This document shows positions 31,973 to 39,828 of a DNA stretch of 48,182 bases, piece after piece; the stretch's first letter is position 1; the number at the start of each line of letters is the position of its first letter. The notes beneath the pieces were generated by a model. That model made no database searches. It saw only the letters and a list, made by a program, of their open reading frames with translations, and was not told the DNA's origin. The DNA is from Nonomuraea cypriaca (GTDB lineage Bacteria > Actinomycetota > Actinomycetes > Streptosporangiales > Streptosporangiaceae): positions 1 through 48,182 of the forward strand of contig NZ_JADOGI010000063.1 in NCBI RefSeq assembly GCF_015645445.1, given 5' to 3'. The position numbers and the translations under genes are program-made.

Positions 31973-32793
31973 GTGGGCCTCCCGTTAAAGGTCGTACCCC
32001 CCACTGGTGCGACTTCGACCGCATCGATCTCCGGGCCCAGGAAGCGTCGCCCGAGCCGGGCGAAGAGCAGGGAGTCGCCGGTGGCACGGAAGCGGTGCCG
32101 GGGGGTGGCCTCGCCTCCCGCCGCCAGGCCGCGGTCGTGCAGGATCCGGTAGACGTCCTTGGCCGTCTCCTCGGCGCTGGAGACCAGCGTCACCCCGTCA
32201 CCGGCGACGTAGGAGATCGCGCCGGTGAGCAGCGGGTAATGGGTGCAGCCGAGGATGAGAGTGTCGCACCCGGCGGCCCTGATGGGCGCCAGGTAGTCGC
32301 GCACGACCTCGATCAGCTCGTCGCTCATCGTCTCTCCTCGTTCGACGTACTCCACCAGGCGTGGGGCGGCCACGCCGGTGAGCTGCACGTCGGGAGCCGC
32401 GGTGAAGGCGTCGTGATAGGCCATCGAGTCAATGGTGGCCCTGGTGGCGATCACGCCGACCCTGCCGGTGCTGGTGGCCCGCACCGCGCGCCTGGTGGCG
32501 GGCTGGATCACCTCGACGACGGGGACGTCATAGCGCTCGCGCGCGTCGCGCAGCACGGCGGCGCTGGCGCTGTTGCACGCGATCACGAGCAGCTTGACGT
32601 CCTGCTCGACGAGGTGGTCCATCACCTCCAGGGCGTAGGCGCGGACCTCCGCGATGCGTTTCGGCCCGTACGGCTGACGGGCCGTGTCGGCCACGTACGT
32701 GATCGATTCGTGAGGCAGCTGATCGATGATCGCTCTGGCGACCGTCAGGCCGCCGACCCCGCTGTCGAAGATCCCAATACTCGCGTCCGGCAC
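31969..32793 (-). CDS. murI: Glutamate racemase
   Basis: A 274-residue cofactor-independent racemase that supplies D-glutamate for peptidoglycan. IGIFDSGVGGLTVARAI opens the fold. The two catalytic Cys are in ACNSASA and LGCTHYPLL, both intact. GTG 32793 is the start. The downstream Rv1339-like gene overlaps it by four bases. The place next to the cys and rph genes is conserved in actinobacteria. Confidence 0.96.
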   Translation of the reverse strand: MPDASIGIFDSGVGGLTVARAIIDQLPHESITYVADTARQPYGPKRIAEVRAYALEVMDHLVEQDVKLLVIACNSASAAVLRDARERYDVPVVEVIQPATRRAVRATSTGRVGVIATRATIDSMAYHDAFTAAPDVQLTGVAAPRLVEYVERGETMSDELIEVVRDYLAPIRAAGCDTLILGCTHYPLLTGAISYVAGDGVTLVSSAEETAKDVYRILHDRGLAAGGEATPRHRFRATGDSLLFARLGRRFLGPEIDAVEVAPVGGTTFNGRPT

Positions 32794-32876
32794 GCTCTTG
32801 AGGGTAGGCGACCTGCACGATCAACACTGTGTAACAATGCTCACAGTCGCTCAGGACCTGCTCACCTCCACACCGG

Positions 32877-33668
32877 TCAGCCCCTCCCGACGCGGGCGAG
32901 CTGGCGTGACTGGGCGACCAGGCGTCCGGTGGAGTCGCGCACCTCGACCTCCTCGTCGAACCAGCCGTCGGAGACGAGCCGGCCGCTGCCGAGCAGCGTG
33001 AGCAGGCCGGGCGCGGGCAGCGCGCGCAGGTGCCAGGTGAGGTCCACGGTCGGCGCCCAGCCGCGTCCGCCCGCGGAGAACACCACGGGCGGCAGCGCGT
33101 CCACGGCCAGGGCCAGCACGTACGGGTCCGGGTCCTGGGGCTCGGCCATACTGAAGTACGCCCGCGACTCCGGCCTGCCGGTGGGCCGGCCTTGCAGCCA
33201 GCCGATCGTGGGCGGGTCGAACAGCAGCTCCATCTGGGCGTTCAGCGTCATGCCCGACTCGGGCTTGGGGTCGGGGAGCTTGGCACAGTCCGTAGGATCC
33301 GGCATGTCGTACGCCGATTTTTCGGCATAAAGCGGCTCGACGTCGTTCAGTGTGGCCGTCGTGACCAGGCTCTCGATCTGCGCCACCCCATCCTGTACGA
33401 GCGTGGCCCGCGCGAACGCGGCCGTCCTGCCCGCCTTGAGCGGCTCGACCCTGACCTGCGCAGGACCGGCGACGGGTGTCTTGAGGAACTGCGCAGTCGT
33501 GCTCACCGGATGCTCGAACGGCGAGGCGTCCACCACCGCCCGCAGCAGAACGGCCATGAGGTAGCCGCCGTTGAGGGGGCCGCCGATCGAGTATCCGGGA
33601 TCGAGGCACACGTCGTAGGTGTTGTCGTCGACTCTGATCGCCTGCGTGGCCTCGTCGAACTTGGTCAT
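32877..33668 (-). CDS. Acyl-CoA thioesterase-like protein (double hotdog, TesB-type)
   Basis: A 263-residue protein with two hotdog-like halves (about 10-110 and 135-260). GGPLNGGYLMAVLLRA is typical of the 4HBT_3/TesB-like family, and SAGGRGWAPTVDLTWHLR lies in the second half. It probably hydrolyses an acyl-CoA; the substrate is unknown. ATG 33668 has an AGGGGCGG site directly upstream; the TTG at 33683 is less likely. A TAGAAT -10-like element lies at 33697-33702 on the minus strand. It sits where M. tuberculosis carries Rv1337. Confidence 0.75.
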   Translation of the reverse strand: MTKFDEATQAIRVDDNTYDVCLDPGYSIGGPLNGGYLMAVLLRAVVDASPFEHPVSTTAQFLKTPVAGPAQVRVEPLKAGRTAAFARATLVQDGVAQIESLVTTATLNDVEPLYAEKSAYDMPDPTDCAKLPDPKPESGMTLNAQMELLFDPPTIGWLQGRPTGRPESRAYFSMAEPQDPDPYVLALAVDALPPVVFSAGGRGWAPTVDLTWHLRALPAPGLLTLLGSGRLVSDGWFDEEVEVRDSTGRLVAQSRQLARVGRG

Positions 33669-33951
33669 CCGCCCCTGCCTCAAAGTCTGGAACTATATTC
33701 TAGTAGGTCCACTTTAGGGCATTCGCCCGGCAGTGCGCCCACCTGCGGAAACGCGATCCGGCCGCGACCGGCCAGAAGGCGGTTCGGCCATGACCGGTGT
33801 CGCGTCGCGGACCACGGCGGCGGTGAGGTGCACGTCCACGCTCACAAAGAGCTCAAACGAGTCCCATTGCATCTTCAGCACATTGCAAGCGCACGTCTAC
33901 CAACATCAGCTAGCTTCTCTGTGGTCAAAAGTCCACATTGTGAGTTGAGTG

Positions 33952-35814
33952 ATGTCTGCGAATAATCCCCCACATGGCCAGGATCCTGACCGGACCACGG
34001 CATACAACTGGAACCAGGGGCAGCAGCCGGAGAACCCACCGACTACGCCGTCCGCCGGACAGCCGTACCCGCCGCAGCAGCCGTACCAGCAGCAGCCTTA
34101 CGGCCAGCCCGCCCAGGGCCAGCAGGGTTCCTACGGTCAGCAGGGATCCCATGGCCGGCAGCAGCCCCACAACCCGCAGCAGGGATACGGGCAGCAGCCC
34201 CAGTACGGCCAGCAGGGCTGGCAGCAGCAGCAACCACAGCAGGGCGGCTGGCAGCAGGAGCAGCCGCAGCAGGGCTACCAACAGCAGGGTCATCAGCAAC
34301 AGGGCTGGCAGCAGCAGGACCAGTACGCCCAGGGCGGCTGGCAGCAGCAGGGCCCGGAAGGCTTCGGCCAGCCGGAGCCGGCCAAGAAGGGCCGCAAGGG
34401 CTGGGTGATCGCGGCCGCGGCGGCGGTCGCGGTGGTCGTGCTCGGCAGCGGCGCGGTGTGGGCCGTGGGCGCCATCGGCGGCGGCGGCACGCAGCCGGAC
34501 GAGGTCCTGCCCGCCGACTCGATCGCCTACGCGCGCCTCGACCTGGACCCGGCCGCGAACCAGAAGGTGGCGCTGTTCGAGCTGGCCAGGAAGTTCACGG
34601 TCACCAAGGACTCCTTCTCCGGCGACGACCCGCGCCAGGCGCTGTTCGACACCATCAACAAGGAGTCCAGCGTCAAGCTCGACTTCGCGAAGGACGTCGA
34701 CCCGTGGCTGGGCAGCAGGATCGGCTTCGCCGCCGTGCCGTCGGGCAAGGAGGAGCCCGACTTCGCGGTGGCCGTCCAGGTCAAGGACGAGGAGCAGGCC
34801 AAGGCGGGCATCGCCAAGATCATGGGCAAGGACAAGTACGGCATCGCCTTCCGCGACGACTACGCGCTGCTGTCCTCCACCCAGGAGCTCGCCACCAAGT
34901 ACGCCGAGGCCGAGGGCAGCCTGGCCGAGAACGCCGAGTTCAGCGGTGACATGGGCGCGGTCGGCGAGCAGGGCGTGCTGTCGTTCTGGGCGGACATGGG
35001 CGGCATGATGACCATGGCGAAGACGGAGATTCCGGCCGCGGAGGCAGCGGACATGGCAGCCGTCAAGGACGCCAGGTTCGCCGGCGCCCTGCGCTTCGAC
35101 AGCGCGTACGTCGAGCTGGCCGGGCTGGTGCGCGGCGCCAAGGGGCTGGCCCCTGGCGGCGACCCTGCCCAGGCCAACCTGGCCACCCTGCCGGGCAGCA
35201 CGGCGGGCGCCCTGTCGATCTCCGGCCTGGACCAGCTCGTCGTCAAGTCGTGGGCCGAGATCGAGAAGCAGGCCACGGCCACCGGCGGCGCGCAGATCGC
35301 GCAACTGATCCAGCAGGCCAAGACCACGTACGGTCTCGACCTGCCCGGCGACCTGTCCACCATCCTGGGCAAGAACCTCACGGTCGCGCTGGACAGCCAG
35401 GGCCTGGACACCAACCAGATCAAGGGCGGCGTGCGGATCGCCACCGACCCGGCCAAGGCTCAGGCGATCATCGACAAGGTCCAGCAGGCGATGTCCGCGG
35501 GCGGCCAACCCGCTCCCCAGATCGCCAAGGTCGCGGGCGACGGCGTCTTCACGGTCGCGACCAGCGACGAGTACGCGAAGGCACTGGCGGCCGAGGGCAC
35601 GCTGGGCGAGTCTCCGGCGTTCCAGACGGCGATCCCGGACGCGGACGCGGCGACGTTCGGATTGTTCGTGAACCTGGACCAGGTGGAGAACCTCTACCTC
35701 AACTCCATGCAGGGCGAGGAGAAGGCCAACGCGCAGGCGCTGCAGGCCATCGGAATGAGCGGCAAGCTGACCGACACCGAGGCGACGTTCTCGCTGCGGG
35801 TGCTGGTCAACTAG
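33952..35814 (+). CDS. DUF3352 protein with Gln-rich N-terminus and one membrane helix
   Basis: A 620-residue protein. Residues about 20-140 are a Gln/Gly/Pro/Tyr/Trp-rich disordered region with GWQQQ and YGQQG repeats. A Lys/Arg cluster (145-149) leads to one membrane helix (151-174). The extracytoplasmic part (about 180-620) matches DUF3352, with DEVLPADSIAYARLDLDP at its start. It is probably surface-anchored with the Gln-rich part in the cytosol. Function is unknown. The 283-bp gap before it shows no clear promoter. ATG 33952 follows a GTG at 33949. A bidirectional hairpin lies after it. Confidence 0.8.
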   Translation: MSANNPPHGQDPDRTTAYNWNQGQQPENPPTTPSAGQPYPPQQPYQQQPYGQPAQGQQGSYGQQGSHGRQQPHNPQQGYGQQPQYGQQGWQQQQPQQGGWQQEQPQQGYQQQGHQQQGWQQQDQYAQGGWQQQGPEGFGQPEPAKKGRKGWVIAAAAAVAVVVLGSGAVWAVGAIGGGGTQPDEVLPADSIAYARLDLDPAANQKVALFELARKFTVTKDSFSGDDPRQALFDTINKESSVKLDFAKDVDPWLGSRIGFAAVPSGKEEPDFAVAVQVKDEEQAKAGIAKIMGKDKYGIAFRDDYALLSSTQELATKYAEAEGSLAENAEFSGDMGAVGEQGVLSFWADMGGMMTMAKTEIPAAEAADMAAVKDARFAGALRFDSAYVELAGLVRGAKGLAPGGDPAQANLATLPGSTAGALSISGLDQLVVKSWAEIEKQATATGGAQIAQLIQQAKTTYGLDLPGDLSTILGKNLTVALDSQGLDTNQIKGGVRIATDPAKAQAIIDKVQQAMSAGGQPAPQIAKVAGDGVFTVATSDEYAKALAAEGTLGESPAFQTAIPDADAATFGLFVNLDQVENLYLNSMQGEEKANAQALQAIGMSGKLTDTEATFSLRVLVN

Positions 35815-35833
35815 CTAGGGGAGAGCGGGTGAC

Positions 35834-35859
35834 GGCGGCCGGTCCGGTGACCGGCCGCC
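35834..35859. terminator. Bidirectional terminator between the DUF3352 gene and cysM
   Basis: A perfect 11-base-pair stem (GGCGGCCGGTC and its complement) with a CGGT loop lies centrally in the 49-base gap between the two convergent stops. Confidence 0.8.
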
Positions 35860-35863
35860 TCTC

Positions 35864-36811
35864 TCATGCCCAGAGCTGGCCTTCGAGGCGCTCCTCCGCC
35901 TCTTCCAGAGTGCCGTCGTAGGCGCCCGTGGACAGGTATTTCCAGCCGCCGTCGGCCACCACGAACACCACCTCGGCCGGCTCGCCCGCCTTGACCGCCT
36001 TCTGGGCCACGCCCAGCGCCGCGTGCAGCGCGGCCCCGGTCGAGACCCCGGCGAAGATGCCCTCGGCGGCGAGCAGCTCGCGGGTGCGCCGCAGCGCGTC
36101 GGCGGAACCGACCGAGAAGCGGGTGGTCAGCACGGACTCGTCGTAGAGCTCGGGGACGAACCCCTCGTCGACGTTGCGCAGCCCGTAGACCAGCTCGCCG
36201 TAGCGCGGCTCGGCGGCGACGATCCGTACGCCGGGCACCCGCTCGCGCAGGAACCTGCCCACCCCCATCAGCGTCCCCGTCGTGCCGAGTCCGGCCACGA
36301 AATGGGTGATGGTGGGCAGGTCCTCGAGGATCTCTGGGCCGGTGGTCTCGTAGTGTGAGCGCCAGTTGGCCGGGTTACCGTACTGGTAGAGCATCACCCA
36401 CGAGGGGTTCTGGGCCGCCAGCTCCTTGGCGACGCGTACGGCCTCGTTGGAGCCGCCCGCGGCCGGCGAGGAGATGATCTGCGCGCCCCACATGCGCAGG
36501 AGCTGGCGCCGCTCCTCCGAGGTGTTCTCCGGCATCACGCAGATCAGCTTGTAGCCCTTGAGCCTGGCCGACATGGCGAGCGAGATGCCGGTGTTGCCGC
36601 TGGTGGGCTCCAGGATCGTGCAGCCGGGCGTGAGCAGGCCGTCCTTCTCGGCCTGCTCGATCATCCAGAGCGCGGGCCTGTCCTTGATCGACCCCGTGGG
36701 GTTGCGATCCTCGAGCTTCGCCCAGATCCGCACCTCGGCGGAGGGCGACAGCCTTGGCAGGCCCACGAGGGGCGTGCGGCCGACCGAGTCGATCAGTGAT
36801 TCGAAACGCAT
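35864..36811 (-). CDS. cysM: Cysteine synthase CysM (CysO-dependent, O-phosphoserine type)
   Basis: A 315-residue fold-type II PLP enzyme. Lys43 in PTGSIKDRPA binds PLP, PTSGNTGIS binds the substrate carboxylate and GTTGT the PLP phosphate. It is close to M. tuberculosis CysM, including the AAEPRYGE and LRNVDEGFVPELYD regions, so it probably takes O-phosphoserine and the thiocarboxylate of CysO to form a CysO-cysteine adduct. ATG 36811 starts one base after the cysO stop; the GTG at 36820 lies in cysO. Gene order mec-cysO-cysM supports this. Confidence 0.93.
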   Translation of the reverse strand: MRFESLIDSVGRTPLVGLPRLSPSAEVRIWAKLEDRNPTGSIKDRPALWMIEQAEKDGLLTPGCTILEPTSGNTGISLAMSARLKGYKLICVMPENTSEERRQLLRMWGAQIISSPAAGGSNEAVRVAKELAAQNPSWVMLYQYGNPANWRSHYETTGPEILEDLPTITHFVAGLGTTGTLMGVGRFLRERVPGVRIVAAEPRYGELVYGLRNVDEGFVPELYDESVLTTRFSVGSADALRRTRELLAAEGIFAGVSTGAALHAALGVAQKAVKAGEPAEVVFVVADGGWKYLSTGAYDGTLEEAEERLEGQLWA

Positions 36812-36812
36812 G

Positions 36813-37085
36813 TCACCCACCGGCGACGGCAGGGAGGACGGTCACCGTGTCGCCGTCGGACACCGGCGTGCCGAGCCCGCCGAGGAAGCGGACGTCCTCG
36901 TCGTTGAGATAGACGTTGACGAAGCGGCGCAGGCCGCTCTCGTCGACCAGGCGGTCCTTGATCCCGGGGTGGCTGGACTCGAGATCGCTGATCAGCTCGT
37001 CCAGGGTGGCGCCCTCGGCGCTCACGGCTTTCGCGCCGTCGGTGTAGTTACGCAGGATGGTCGGAATGCGAACCTCGATGGCCAT
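36813..37085 (-). CDS. cysO: Sulfur carrier protein CysO (ThiS/MoaD-like)
   Basis: A 90-residue beta-grasp protein ending in Gly-Gly (PAVAGG), the terminus activated to a thiocarboxylate by an adenylyltransferase encoded elsewhere. It hands sulfur to CysM for cysteine synthesis and is later freed by Mec. A GAGGAG site lies 11 bases before the ATG, longer than usual, and the leader upstream may fold into alternative hairpins. It sits between the short leader ORF and cysM. Confidence 0.94.
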   Translation of the reverse strand: MAIEVRIPTILRNYTDGAKAVSAEGATLDELISDLESSHPGIKDRLVDESGLRRFVNVYLNDEDVRFLGGLGTPVSDGDTVTVLPAVAGG

Positions 37086-37158
37086 CGCGGTCAGTGCTCC
37101 TCAGATCAGGTCGTCGTCCCATCGGCAGCAACGCCGACGGCTGGATGGGGATTCCAGC
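37086..37158 (-). promoter_or_regulatory. Candidate attenuator-like leader RNA before cysO
   Basis: Directly after the leader-ORF stop the RNA can form a six-base-pair hairpin (GCUGGA/UCCAGC, 37158-37140, loop seven). A second hairpin follows (UCGGC/GCCGA, 37137-37122). CCCAUC in the first (37149-37144) can instead pair with GAUGGG (37123-37118), disrupting both. The cysO ribosome site (37102-37097) lies just downstream. Ribosome position on the leader ORF could select between folds. Confidence 0.45.
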
Positions 37159-37230
37159 TCAGGGACAGTCGTAGACGACGACCGCCGGAGTGTGGGCGAA
37201 GAGAAAGCTCTGCACCGGCCGGACCATCAT
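37159..37230 (-). CDS. Candidate 23-residue leader peptide between mec and cysO
   Basis: This short ORF begins at an ATG that overlaps the mec stop codon (ATGA), so it can be translated by ribosomes finishing mec. It reads MMVRPVQSFLFAHT then PAVVVYDCP. Its only Cys is the second-last residue and uses TGT (37165-37167), the codon disfavoured in high-GC genomes. The stop is immediately followed by the first leader hairpin. Position, coupling and the late Cys suggest a regulatory leader for cysO-cysM rather than a functional protein. I know no named family for it. Confidence 0.55.
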   Translation of the reverse strand: MMVRPVQSFLFAHTPAVVVYDCP

Positions 37231-37628
37231 GGGAGAAACCTTACCTCTTCCTCCGTGATCTCTCCCTCGAGGATCCGGTACGAGCGGAACTCCACCTTGT
37301 CCTCGTCCCTCGTCGAGACCAGGACGTAGTGGGCCTCAGGCTCCGAGGCGTAGGAGACGTCGGTGCGCGACGGGTAGGCCTCGGTGGCGGTGTGCGAGTG
37401 GTAGATCACGACCGGCTCCTCGTCGCGGCCGTACATCTCGTTCCAGACGCGCAGCTGCTCCATCGAGTCGAAGCGGTAGAAGGTGGGCGAGCGTTCGGCG
37501 TTCTCCATCTGGATGAACCGCTCGGGAACGCCGTTCCTGCCCGCGATCACGCCGCACGCCTCATCGGGATGGTCGGCCCGCGCGTGGGCGACGATCTTGT
37601 CCACCAGTTCCTGCGAGATCGACAGCAT
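37227..37628 (-). CDS. mec: CysO-cysteine peptidase Mec (JAMM/Mov34 metalloprotease)
   Basis: A 133-residue M67-family zinc peptidase that releases cysteine from the CysO-cysteine adduct. The JAMM residues are Glu23 (PDEACGV), His77 and His79 (YHSHT) and Asp90 (YPSRTD), all in place. The partner genes cysO and cysM follow. Its stop overlaps the start of the 23-codon leader ORF. ATG 37628 lies nine bases after the DUF2017 stop. Confidence 0.94.
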   Translation of the reverse strand: MLSISQELVDKIVAHARADHPDEACGVIAGRNGVPERFIQMENAERSPTFYRFDSMEQLRVWNEMYGRDEEPVVIYHSHTATEAYPSRTDVSYASEPEAHYVLVSTRDEDKVEFRSYRILEGEITEEEVRFLP

Positions 37629-37637
37629 GCCCGGAAA

Positions 37638-38162
37638 TTACCAGAGCGCCCGGACCAGGCTGTCCTGGAGGTAGGTCAGCCAGTCGTAGGTGACGTAGGC
37701 CGGGTATCTGGGGTCGTCCTCGGGCATCATGGCGATCTCGTCGTGGATCTCCTCGGTCACGTCGAGCTTGGTGCCGAGCGTCAGCCGCACGTCGTTGAGC
37801 GCGCGCAGCCACGCCTGGGCCTGCTCCGGCGTCAGCTCGGCGCGGCCCGACCTGGCGGTGTCGAGCACGGTCTGGGCGTCGGCCCGCTTGCCGTCGCGCA
37901 ACGTGGCCTCGGTGTAGCGGCGGAACTCGGCCGCCTCCTCCTCGTCGTCGTACGCCGAGGGGAACAGCCGCGCGAGCACCGGGTCGGACGGCACCTGGCT
38001 CTCGCCGATGCCGAGCGCCCGCTCCAGCGGGTCGTCGCTGGTCTGCCCCGGCGACACGAGCCCGAGCAGCATCGAGACGAGCGAGCGCAGCAGCGAGACC
38101 TCGGCCGCCTCGAACTTCGCGACGACCGCGCCGCCCTTGCCCGGCGAGAACCCAGAAGTCAC
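37638..38162 (-). CDS. DUF2017 protein
   Basis: A 174-residue, mostly helical soluble protein with EAAEVSLLRSLVSMLLGL near the start, a DEEEAAEFRR acidic helix, and an ending like WLTYLQDSLVRALW, as in actinobacterial DUF2017 proteins (Rv1332 in M. tuberculosis). GTG 38162 starts seven bases after the clpS stop, with GAGGCG in between. The longer frame upstream overlaps clpS and is rejected. Constant neighbourhood with clpS suggests a link with Clp proteolysis, but no function is known. Confidence 0.88.
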   Translation of the reverse strand: MTSGFSPGKGGAVVAKFEAAEVSLLRSLVSMLLGLVSPGQTSDDPLERALGIGESQVPSDPVLARLFPSAYDDEEEAAEFRRYTEATLRDGKRADAQTVLDTARSGRAELTPEQAQAWLRALNDVRLTLGTKLDVTEEIHDEIAMMPEDDPRYPAYVTYDWLTYLQDSLVRALW

Positions 38163-38169
38163 CCGCGCC

Positions 38170-38463
38170 TCACTTGACCGAGTCCGGCTGGACCGTCGCC
38201 CACAGGCCGTAGGAGTGGAGAATCTGCACATCGCGTTCCATCTCTTCGCGCGTGCCGCTGGAGACGACAGCCTTGCCTTTGTGGTGGACGTCCAGCATGA
38301 GCTTCTCGGCCTTCTCCTTGGTATAGCCGAAGACCGTTTGGAAAACATAGGTCACGTAGGACATGAGGTTGACCGGGTCGTTCCAGACGATGGTCACCCA
38401 TGGCAGATCGGGCCGGACGTCCGATGACGGACGCTCGACGGTGATTGGAGCACTGCTACCCAC
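38170..38463 (-). CDS. clpS: ATP-dependent Clp protease adaptor ClpS
   Basis: A 97-residue adaptor that delivers N-degron substrates to ClpA/ClpC. WVTIVWNDPVNLMSYVTYVF holds the substrate-pocket Asn-Asp and Met, and HHKGKAVVSSGTREEME the chaperone-contact region. Its GTG start at 38463 is only 40 bases from the start of the divergent pncB gene. Confidence 0.95.
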   Translation of the reverse strand: MGSSAPITVERPSSDVRPDLPWVTIVWNDPVNLMSYVTYVFQTVFGYTKEKAEKLMLDVHHKGKAVVSSGTREEMERDVQILHSYGLWATVQPDSVK

Positions 38464-38490
38464 ATCCCCGAGTCTGCCCTATCTGGGCCG

Positions 38491-38503
38491 TAGTCTTCGA
38501 CAC
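38491..38503 (+). promoter_or_regulatory. Probable promoter for a leaderless pncB transcript
   Basis: TAGTCT (38491-38496) has seven bases between it and GTG 38504, the spacing expected for transcription starting at the start codon. The divergent gap is only 40 bases, which leaves no room for a long leader. No convincing -35 is visible. Confidence 0.4.
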
Positions 38504-39793
38504 GTGAGAATGGCAATGAGCACTGCGTTGCTCACAGATCACTATGAGCTGACGATGTTGCAGGCGGCCCTGCGGAGCGGCGCGGCGCACCGGCGCGCGG
38601 TTTTCGAGGTGTTCGCCAGGCACCTGCCGGGCGGCCGGCGCTACGGGGTCGTCGCGGGAACGGGACGTGTCCTGGACGAGCTCGAACGCTTCCGCTTCGG
38701 TGACGAAGAACTCTCCCATCTGCGCGATCATCGGGTCGTCGACGAGTCCACTCTGGAGTTTCTGGCCGATTACCGGTTTTCCGGGAACATCTTCGGCTAC
38801 TGCGAGGGCGACCTCTATTTCCCCGCCTCTCCGATCATGGTCGTGGAAGGCACCTTCGCGGAGGCCGTGCTGCTCGAAACGATCATCCTGTCGGCACTCA
38901 ACCACGACTGCGCGATCGCCTCCGCCGCCTCCCGCATGACGAACGCCGCGGGCAAGCGGCCGATCATCGAGATGGGCTCGCGCCGCACGCACGAGGCCGC
39001 CGCCGTGGCGGCCGCGCGGGCCGCGTACATCGCCGGGTTCGCCTCCACCTCCAACCTGATGGCCGGGCGCCTGTACGGCCTGCCCACGGCCGGTACGGCG
39101 GCGCACGCGTTCACACTGCTGCACGACTCGGAGCGGGCGGCGTTCGAGGCCCAGATCGCCTCACTCGGGCCGGAGACGACGTTACTGGTGGACACCTACG
39201 ACGTGGCCGAGGCGGTCCGCACGGCGGTCGACCTGGCCGGGGCGAAGCTGGGCGCGGTCCGCATCGACTCGGGCGACCTGGCGGCCGCCGCGCAGGAGGT
39301 CCGCGAGCAACTCGACGCGCTGGGGGCCTTCAACACCCGCATCCTGGTCACCTCCGACCTGGACGAGTACGCCATCGCCGCACTGGCCGCCGCCCCCGTG
39401 GACGGCTACGGCGTCGGCACCTCCCTGGTGACCGGCTCAGGCGTGCCCACGGCGGCGCTGGTGTACAAGCTGGTGGCGCGGGAGACGGCCACGGGCAGGC
39501 TGGAGGCCGTGGCCAAGCGCTCGGTGGGCAAGCCGTCGCGTGGGGGGCGCAAGGAGGCGTACCGGCTCATGGACGAGTACGGGCACGCCGAGACGGAGCT
39601 GATCACCACCGGCGGCCTGGTTCCCGAGCGCGGCGTCCCGCTCCTGCACGAGTTGGTGCGCGACGGCGAGGTCGTCGGCAGGGAGCCGCTCTCCGCCGCC
39701 CGCGAGCGCCACGCCGCGGCCATCGCCACCCTCCCCCTGGATGCCCTCCACCTCGGCAGGGGCTACGCGGCCGTCCCCACGGAGTTCACCTGA
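38504..39793 (+). CDS. pncB: Nicotinate phosphoribosyltransferase
   Basis: A 429-residue enzyme that converts nicotinate and PRPP to nicotinate mononucleotide in NAD salvage. LLTDHYELTMLQAA opens the protein, EMGSRRTHE and GTAAHAF are in the active site (His near residue 200), and DTYDVAEAV and IDSGDL bind PRPP. GTG 38504 is used; ATG 38510 or 38516 (MSTALLTDHYE) are close alternatives. A nicotinamidase gene follows 35 bases later, so the two supply consecutive salvage steps. Confidence 0.94.
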   Translation: MRMAMSTALLTDHYELTMLQAALRSGAAHRRAVFEVFARHLPGGRRYGVVAGTGRVLDELERFRFGDEELSHLRDHRVVDESTLEFLADYRFSGNIFGYCEGDLYFPASPIMVVEGTFAEAVLLETIILSALNHDCAIASAASRMTNAAGKRPIIEMGSRRTHEAAAVAAARAAYIAGFASTSNLMAGRLYGLPTAGTAAHAFTLLHDSERAAFEAQIASLGPETTLLVDTYDVAEAVRTAVDLAGAKLGAVRIDSGDLAAAAQEVREQLDALGAFNTRILVTSDLDEYAIAALAAAPVDGYGVGTSLVTGSGVPTAALVYKLVARETATGRLEAVAKRSVGKPSRGGRKEAYRLMDEYGHAETELITTGGLVPERGVPLLHELVRDGEVVGREPLSAARERHAAAIATLPLDALHLGRGYAAVPTEFT

Positions 39794-39828
39794 CGCCTTC
39801 GCCGCCGCGACGGATTAGAGTGCTGTCC

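Noticed and set aside
33925..35508. 527-codon open frame antisense to the DUF3352 gene
   Set aside because: Low-complexity Leu/Arg/Gly product arising from the Gln-rich repeat codons read backwards.
36558..38177. 539-codon open frame antisense to cysM-cysO-mec-DUF2017
   Set aside because: It crosses four well-recognised genes and their gaps and shows no family motif.
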